A stretch of 41,022 bases of DNA, from assembly GCF_000185385.1 (NCBI RefSeq), contig NZ_GL622296.1:2287438-2328459 (forward strand), given 5' to 3'. The position numbers and the translations under genes are program-made. Every line of letters starts with the position of its first letter. Within the stretch, counting starts at the first letter, position 1. Source of the stretch: Lachnoanaerobaculum saburreum DSM 3986. GTDB lineage: Bacteria > Bacillota > Clostridia > Lachnospirales > Lachnospiraceae. Under the pieces are notes generated by a model that was not told where the DNA came from, did no database searches, and was given only the letters and a program-made list of their open reading frames with translations. Shown in pieces: positions 36,015 through 41,022 of this stretch.

Positions 36015-36815
36015 TTATATCCTTATATTGATTATTTTTCTTCCCATCATATAGGCAGCAGCAAACAAACCTATGGCGAATATCTTTACAATCACTGTAA
36101 ACGGTGTATTTATTACTGCCGACATTGTTCCTATACCGCTTAATGTGACCATTATTATGAGCGGCATCACCATCATAATATTCAGCTCATTTTCTTTTTC
36201 TGTAAGCATAGTTTTGATTTCCATCTCTATTTCTATTTTGTCATTGATTATCTTTCTGCTGTCCCACACAACTTGACGTATATCTCCACCCTGTCTAAGT
36301 CCGGATTCAAATGTGGAAGTAAAACTTTCCACATCTTCAAGTCCGCATCTTTCCGCAAAATCTCTAAGCAAATCTTCAATGATTATATTATTGGTCATAC
36401 CTGCTATTATAATTCTGGTTTCATTTACTATATCCGACTTTTCACCATATAGACTTAATAAGTCTTGATAGCTTTCTGCAAAGGCTTCCATAGTATTTTT
36501 ACCTGATGAATAAGATGTTGTAAGTGCCTCAAGCAAATCTCTAAACTCTATAAGCAAGTCTCTCTGCCTTTTTTCTTTACGATATTTTCTATAATATTTT
36601 ATTGCCGGTATTCCGCAGAAGGCTCCAACTGTTACTGCAAATATTACTACTCTAAAAAATATCATCACTACCACAAATCCAAGTGCAAACCCTATTAAAA
36701 AGCCTACAAGATAATCAATCAGTCTCATATGGTATATGTGATAATCATCCGCATTTCCCATAAGTCCATGCTTTTCTGCATAATCATCTTTCTTCTTTAA
36801 AATTCTTTCAAACAT
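36015..36815 (-). CDS. tadB: TadB-like type II secretion F-family membrane protein
   Basis: The protein has 266 residues. Two close N-terminal helices (about 35-78), a cytoplasmic F domain with DLLEALTTSYSSGKNTMEAF and FTSTFESGLRQGGDIRQVV, and two C-terminal helices (about 215-262). It is the partner of TadC in the pilus platform. The start shares its base with the last base of the TadA-like gene, so the two are coupled. Confidence 0.92.
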   Translation of the reverse strand: MFERILKKKDDYAEKHGLMGNADDYHIYHMRLIDYLVGFLIGFALGFVVVMIFFRVVIFAVTVGAFCGIPAIKYYRKYRKEKRQRDLLIEFRDLLEALTTSYSSGKNTMEAFAESYQDLLSLYGEKSDIVNETRIIIAGMTNNIIIEDLLRDFAERCGLEDVESFTSTFESGLRQGGDIRQVVWDSRKIINDKIEIEMEIKTMLTEKENELNIMMVMPLIIMVTLSGIGTMSAVINTPFTVIVKIFAIGLFAAAYMMGRKIINIRI

Positions 36816-38053
36816 CAGATAACTCCTTTATACCCCATAAGTTTCAGTTTAAATGTATTCTTTAAAGCATTTTTCGTCCTCTTAAGCTCTCCTACCACCT
36901 TTTCCATACTGCTTTCTTTTGTTTCTTCAAAGACATACAAAGGATTTAACTCTATCTCCCCGTCTTTTAGACCTACTACTTCAGTTATCTCCATAGTTTT
37001 TCTACTGTGGTCTCTAAGTCGTGAAAGATGTATTATTATATCAACCGCCGATGCTATCTGCTGTCTGATTGCTTCAAGCGGAAGCCCTTCCGCTCCCATA
37101 AGTACCATTGTTTCAAGTCTGCTTAGCATATCTTTAGTTGAATTGGCATGGCCTGTAGAAAGTGAACCGTCATGACCTGTATTCATAGCCTGTAGCATAT
37201 CAAGTGCCTCAGCCCCTCTTACCTCTCCCACTATGATTCTCTCAGGTCTCATACGCAGTGAAGTCTTTATAAGATCTCTGATAGTAATAGTTCCCTTTCC
37301 TGAAGAATTTGAATTTCTGGTCTCAAGCTTTACCAAATTGTCTATGCCTACTATTTGAAGTTCTGCCGAGTCCTCAATAGTTATTACTCTCTCTGTGTTC
37401 GGGATATAATTTGAAAGTGCATTTAAGAATGTGGTTTTACCGCTTCCTGTTCCTCCGCTTATAAAAATATTATATTTTGCTTTAACAAATGTTTCTAAAA
37501 CTTTGGCTATTTGTGGGGTAATTGATTTATACTTTATGAGTTGCTCAACCGTCATCGGTGTTTTTGAAAATTTACGAATGGTTAAAGTCGGTCCTTTTAA
37601 TGCTACCGGCGGCAATACGACGCTTACTCTTGAGCCGTCAGGTAATCTCGTATCCACTATAGGATTTGATTGATTTACCTCTCTGCCTGCTCTACCTACT
37701 ATTCGCTGTATAATATCCTCCAGTTTTCTTTGACTCTCAAAGCTTTGATTCAGTCTTTCTATCTTTCCGCTTTTCTCAATGAAAATCTCGTCAGTACCGT
37801 TTATCATAACTTCTGTGATATCATCATCTTTTATGATCATATCCAAGAGTCCAAGACCTCTTATTGATGAATAAAGTTCGTCAGTTAAATTAACTCTTTC
37901 CTGAATTGGAACATAGACCTCACCCAATTGCTCACTGACCAATTTTTCAAGCTTTATATAAAGCTCATCATCCTTTAACCTGCTTAGATCAAAATATTTA
38001 GATATATATTCTCTTGACTTGTATAAAAAATCTTTGCGTTCCAAATCGTTCAT
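36815..38053 (-). CDS. tadA: TadA/CpaF-type secretion ATPase
   Basis: This hexameric ATPase powers Tad pilus assembly, and in some systems retraction too. The protein has 412 residues. The N-terminal part has the CpaF pattern TDELYSSIRGLGLLD and EVMINGTDEIFIE. The Walker A is GGTGSGKTT (200-208), the Asp box follows in ITIEDSAELQ, the Walker B is in RIIVGEVRG (272-280) and the His box is GHDGSLSTGHANS. The start at 38053 follows an ideal AAGGAGG. It is the first gene of the operon. No secretin or TadD-type pilotin is encoded, as expected for a single-membrane cell. Confidence 0.97.
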   Translation of the reverse strand: MNDLERKDFLYKSREYISKYFDLSRLKDDELYIKLEKLVSEQLGEVYVPIQERVNLTDELYSSIRGLGLLDMIIKDDDITEVMINGTDEIFIEKSGKIERLNQSFESQRKLEDIIQRIVGRAGREVNQSNPIVDTRLPDGSRVSVVLPPVALKGPTLTIRKFSKTPMTVEQLIKYKSITPQIAKVLETFVKAKYNIFISGGTGSGKTTFLNALSNYIPNTERVITIEDSAELQIVGIDNLVKLETRNSNSSGKGTITIRDLIKTSLRMRPERIIVGEVRGAEALDMLQAMNTGHDGSLSTGHANSTKDMLSRLETMVLMGAEGLPLEAIRQQIASAVDIIIHLSRLRDHSRKTMEITEVVGLKDGEIELNPLYVFEETKESSMEKVVGELKRTKNALKNTFKLKLMGYKGVI

Positions 38054-38139
38054 GCTGTTTCCTCCTTAAATATAATTGTTTAATTATATCTAATATGTCT
38101 TCTGTAATACCCACAATTTGTAACAAACCTTATGGCACG

Positions 38140-38168
38140 ATTATATCGGCCTAACTTCCCTGTGTCAA
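38140..38168 (-). promoter_or_regulatory. Perfect-consensus promoter of the tad/kinase operon
   Basis: On the minus strand the -35 is TTGACA (38168-38163), the spacer is exactly 17 bases and the -10 is TATAAT (38145-38140), all twelve positions matching the main sigma-factor consensus. Transcription should start near 38133, leaving a leader of about 80 bases before the tadA ATG at 38053. Confidence 0.88.
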
Positions 38169-38365
38169 TATGGTTAATTTAAGTTTGTGCATATTTTTTT
38201 GGAGAAAATTTTTTCATTGTTAGAGTTGTACAATAATTCTACTTAGTACTATAGTCAATATCTATAAAAATTTGGCCTCTTCCGTAAGGAAAAATTAAGA
38301 ATTTTTGACATATAGCACTAATGACAGATTAGGGACATTTTTGCTGTAGAACATATATTCGTATC

Positions 38366-38393
38366 AAAAAAAGCCTGCCTTTTGGCAAGCTTT
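38366..38393 (-). terminator. Intrinsic terminator after alpha-galactosidase
   Basis: On the minus strand AAAGCTTGCC pairs with GGCAGGCTTT (one G-U) around an AAAA loop and runs into at least seven Ts. It lies about 66 bases past the alpha-galactosidase stop. Confidence 0.88.
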
Positions 38394-38459
38394 AATAAAT
38401 CAAAAAATATATTTGTTATTTTTAATAAAATTGTAAGTTTTATCAAATAATGTGTAAAC

Positions 38460-40640
38460 CTATACTCTCTTTATCTCAAACCTGAAGCTTTCATACTCCT
38501 CTTTAATTCTTGGAATAAGGAAGCCTCCACTCATCCAGACTCTTCCGGTTCTTGTCGCTCCTGCTATCTCATAGTCAAATCTTTCATCAAGACCTCTCGG
38601 ATAAATATAGATATTTGACTCATTTGCTTCAAGGCTCTGAACTACCGCACTTAAGAGTCCGAAGGACTTGTCCTTATTTACTATCTGCCAAGCTGTAACC
38701 CTGTTAGAATCATATGGACTTGTAAGTCTGTAGTAATCTCCCTCATGTACCAACTCATCATACTTTAAATACTCATTTACTTGAGACTTCACCATTTCCT
38801 GCTCTTTATCTGAAATCTTGTTAAGGTCAAGCTCATATCCGAATGTACCTGCCATGGCTACGGTAGCTCTGGTCTCAAAAGGTGTTATTCTCATAGTCTG
38901 ATGATTCGGTGATGCTGATACATGCGCTCCTGCACTGCCGACAGGATATGCAAAAGAACTGCCATACTGAATCTTAAGTCTCTCAACAGGATCGGTGTCG
39001 TCACTTAACCAAATCTGCGGATGATAATAAAGCATTCCAAGATCATATCTGCCGCCTCCGCCTGAGCATCCCTCAAACAATATATCGGGGAACTCTGTAG
39101 TCAACTCATCCAAAAGCTCATAAAGACCCAGTACATATCTGTAGTGGAACTCACCCATACTCTTTGCATCAAGCTTTGCAGAATACACGGCGGCCAAACT
39201 TCTGTTCATATCCCATTTTATATATGCAATATTTGCATTTTTCAGGATATTTACCATCATAGCTTTGATATAATCTCTTACATCTTTCCTTGTAAAATCA
39301 AGTACAAACTGCTCTCTGCCCTTGACTCCCTTTCTGTCAGGAACTCTGATCATAAAGTCAGGATGTTCTCTGTAAAGATTTGTGTCCTCATTAATCATCT
39401 CAGGCTCAAACCAGATACCAAGCTTCATATCTATAGCATTGATACGGTCGGACAATTCCTTAAGAGATGATCCGAGTTTCTTCTCATTTACATTCCAGTC
39501 ACCAAGCCCCTTAGTATCATCATACCTCTCACCGAACCAACCGTCATCCATAACAAGCATTTCAATACCGAGACTCTTTGTCTTTGATGCAATATTAAAA
39601 AGCTTATCTGCATCAAAATCAAAATATGTAGCTTCCCAGTTATTGATAAGTATCGGTCTGTGAGTATGAACAAACTTACCTCTTTGAAGATTGGCTCTGA
39701 CGGCATCATGATATGAATGTGTAAGTTTTTCAAATCCTGCATCCGAATATGTCAATGCCACTTCAGGAAGTATAAGCTCTTCTTCAGTTTTTAATATATA
39801 CTCAAACTGTTCAGGATGAAGCCCTACTACAAGTCTTGTCTGATTTATTTGATCAACTTCAGCCTCAATAATAAATGAACCGCTGTATACAAATGCAGCT
39901 CCGATACACTCTCCGGATACTTCACTTGTACCTTTCTTTGCAAGGATTGCAAAAGGATTTTGTTGGTGACTTGAAGTACCGCGCTTACTCTCAAGCACCA
40001 GTTTTCCATGTGAAAGAGGGCTTCTTTCAAACTCTCTTTCCATAGCATGCTTTCCATGGAAATGAATAAGTTCAAAATTACCGTCTACCATATCAATACA
40101 GGCGGAAAGTGCCTTCTTCACTTTCAGAGTGCTTTGTGAAGTGTTTATTACCCTCACAGCTCTTGTGATAATATCGTATTTTTCAAGTACACCATATAAA
40201 AGCTCTACTCTAATACCGCTTTCTTTATCTGACAAATTTACCTGTAGGCTCTCTCCCTCATTTTCACTCCATGTAAAGCATGGCAAACCTTTAAGTTTAT
40301 ATTTACCTCTTGTAATTTCACATGAGTCATACTTTAAATCAAGTACATTTGTTCCGTCAGGATGTACTACCTGTATACAATCCGCTCTATAATCTCCGTT
40401 GCCGAAGGTTGAATACTCCTGCGGAAATATATCAAGTGAATAAGTTCTATCCATGGTCTCATACGGATTGCCGCAAAAGCCTCTGTCAATACTGCTGATA
40501 CGATATGACATATCATCAGTAGCTTCTATTTTTTTGCCATACCAAGTATGTAAAAGATAGCCCAACTTATCAATCTTCATCTGATATGATGTGTTCATGG
40601 TAGAAAGTGTAATCAATTTATTATTTAATTTTATAGACAT
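38460..40640 (-). CDS. GH36 alpha-galactosidase
   Basis: This enzyme removes terminal alpha-1,6-galactose from raffinose, melibiose and related sugars. The protein has 726 residues, the usual length of tetrameric GH36 enzymes. It has an N-terminal beta-supersandwich domain, a (beta/alpha)8 barrel with NNWEATYFDFD, MDDGWFGERYDD and GLGDWNVNEKKLG, the nucleophile D477 in IKWDMNRSL, EGCSGGGGRYDLGML and the acid/base aspartate D547 in IWLSDDTDPVERL, then a C-terminal beta domain. No signal peptide was seen, so it is cytoplasmic and acts on sugars brought in by the upstream transporter. It lies 16 bases after the permease gene. Confidence 0.97.
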   Translation of the reverse strand: MSIKLNNKLITLSTMNTSYQMKIDKLGYLLHTWYGKKIEATDDMSYRISSIDRGFCGNPYETMDRTYSLDIFPQEYSTFGNGDYRADCIQVVHPDGTNVLDLKYDSCEITRGKYKLKGLPCFTWSENEGESLQVNLSDKESGIRVELLYGVLEKYDIITRAVRVINTSQSTLKVKKALSACIDMVDGNFELIHFHGKHAMEREFERSPLSHGKLVLESKRGTSSHQQNPFAILAKKGTSEVSGECIGAAFVYSGSFIIEAEVDQINQTRLVVGLHPEQFEYILKTEEELILPEVALTYSDAGFEKLTHSYHDAVRANLQRGKFVHTHRPILINNWEATYFDFDADKLFNIASKTKSLGIEMLVMDDGWFGERYDDTKGLGDWNVNEKKLGSSLKELSDRINAIDMKLGIWFEPEMINEDTNLYREHPDFMIRVPDRKGVKGREQFVLDFTRKDVRDYIKAMMVNILKNANIAYIKWDMNRSLAAVYSAKLDAKSMGEFHYRYVLGLYELLDELTTEFPDILFEGCSGGGGRYDLGMLYYHPQIWLSDDTDPVERLKIQYGSSFAYPVGSAGAHVSASPNHQTMRITPFETRATVAMAGTFGYELDLNKISDKEQEMVKSQVNEYLKYDELVHEGDYYRLTSPYDSNRVTAWQIVNKDKSFGLLSAVVQSLEANESNIYIYPRGLDERFDYEIAGATRTGRVWMSGGFLIPRIKEEYESFRFEIKRV

Positions 40641-40656
40641 AAATACCTCTTATTAT

Positions 40657-40983
40657 TTATAGTTTTCCACCTGATGTTGCTATACCTTCCACAAACTGCT
40701 TCTGGAAGATAAGATACAGAACTATCATAGGAATACAGGCAAGTAATGAAGCCGCCATAAGTTGCGGATAATTATTTGTATACTGTCCCTGCATCTTTGC
40801 AAGTGCTGCCGAAAGCGGCATAACATTCTTATTTACTATCATCGGCCACATCAAGTCCTTGTATGCAAACACTGCCGTAAATATGCCAAGTGCAATCATT
40901 CCCGAACGAACAAGAGGCATCATTATAAGCAAAAATGTCTGACCGATATTACAGCCGTCTATTCTGGCGGCCTCTTCAAAATG
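40657..40983 (-). CDS. Sugar ABC transporter permease (MsmG/MalG type), 5' part missing
   Basis: The frame encodes 108 residues, the C-terminal part of a binding-protein-dependent inner-membrane permease. It includes the EAA loop FEEAARIDGCNIGQ, which contacts the ATPase, and two or three membrane helices (FLLIMMPLVRSGMIALGIF; AASLLACIPMIVLYLIF), ending KQFVEGIATSGGKL. These are CUT1-family marks. The in-frame codon before HFEEAA is TAA (40984-40986), and the 42 bases beyond do not continue the protein in any one frame, so the gene is broken or misassembled here. The raffinose/melibiose role is inferred from the alpha-galactosidase neighbour. Confidence 0.85.
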   Translation of the reverse strand, partial: HFEEAARIDGCNIGQTFLLIMMPLVRSGMIALGIFTAVFAYKDLMWPMIVNKNVMPLSAALAKMQGQYTNNYPQLMAASLLACIPMIVLYLIFQKQFVEGIATSGGKL

Positions 40984-41022
40984 TTATATAAATTTGTCAA
41001 TATGTAATCTGAGTGAACTACC
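40984..41022. other. Non-homologous junction at the right edge
   Basis: 39 bases that do not continue the permease. On the minus strand one frame hits TAA before the EAA loop; another runs ILTNLYNILK and could be the expected permease segment shifted by a frameshift. Causes could be a base error, a rearrangement or mobile-element edge, or a contig-end artefact. Confidence 0.5.

Larger units (their letters stand above)
38054..38459 (-). other. Gene-free stretch between the alpha-galactosidase and tad operons
   Basis: 406 bases without a supported coding region on either strand. It holds the alpha-galactosidase terminator, the tad promoter, a weaker possible promoter at about 38232-38260 (TTGACT, 17 bases, TATTGT), an A/T-rich 7-bp inverted repeat near 38290-38306, and in the tad leader an 8-bp A/T palindrome (about 38070-38090) that precedes the ribosome site. 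Confidence 0.7.

Noticed and set aside
38285-38310. A/T inverted repeat AAAAATT...AATTTTT as a terminator or operator
   Set aside because: Only A-T pairs with a three-base loop in A/T-rich sequence; no gene end or conserved site supports it.
38320-38345. Plus-strand promoter starting at TTGACA near 38305
   Set aside because: No acceptable -10 at 16-18 bases and no plus-strand gene downstream.

Overview
The window looks like a chromosomal segment (possibly one whole contig) of a low-GC, Gram-positive clostridial bacterium, most likely a Lachnospiraceae member. The evidence is the A/T-rich sequence, strong AGGAGG-type ribosome sites, the SCIFF ranthipeptide system (a Clostridia marker), a fused SecDF beside Tgt and YajC, and a secretin-less Tad pilus locus with DUF5702- and DUF6382-type proteins. 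An oral or gut genus such as Lachnoanaerobaculum is possible, but that is a guess. Every supported gene lies on the minus strand, so transcription runs from high to low coordinates.

Right edge (about 38.4-41.0 kb): a GH36 alpha-galactosidase preceded by the C-terminal part of a sugar ABC permease. This is the end of an alpha-galactoside (raffinose/melibiose-type) operon and is closed by a terminator. The permease frame breaks 42 bases before the window end. A 406-base gene-free stretch follows (38054-38459) with a perfect-consensus promoter.

Tad/kinase operon (about 38.1 to 18.0 kb): some 20 kb of tightly packed genes read from that promoter. The order is TadA ATPase, TadB, TadC, Flp-like pilin, TadE-like pseudopilin, a 1268-residue TadG/DUF5702-like protein, a lipoprotein, a second TadE-like protein, a TadV-type prepilin peptidase, a WG-repeat membrane protein, a TadZ-like ATPase, a DUF6382-FHA protein, a PP2C phosphatase, a transmembrane Ser/Thr kinase with an outside TPR domain, a 128-residue membrane adaptor and an 833-residue surface protein with Ig-like modules. 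Pilus assembly and a full threonine-phosphorylation circuit (kinase, phosphatase, FHA reader) therefore share one transcript. The FHA protein carries two ETT motifs and the adaptor an ETVLL motif. These are plausible phosphosites, which suggests a pilus gated by phosphorylation. This is the most interesting system in the window.

SCIFF/Sec operon (about 18.0 to 12.3 kb): a 48-residue six-cysteine peptide (scfA), its radical SAM/SPASM maturase (scfB), fused SecDF, Tgt and YajC. There is a promoter before scfA, an attenuator-like hairpin between scfA and scfB, and a TTCG-loop terminator after yajC.

Housekeeping run (12.3 to 3.8 kb): DEDDh exonuclease with a zinc ribbon, Sua5, dCMP deaminase, endonuclease III, second DEDDh exonuclease, a 35-residue membrane peptide, VanW-family protein, AIRS_C-only protein, Lrp/AsnC regulator, aminotransferase and TrmL. 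Most overlap or nearly touch, and the run ends in a terminator.

Left edge (1-3.8 kb): a secreted RHS/YD-repeat protein with its own promoter. It is cut by the window edge just after the conserved core, so the variable C-terminal (toxin) domain and any immunity gene lie outside. No tRNA, rRNA, CRISPR array or insertion sequence was recognised.
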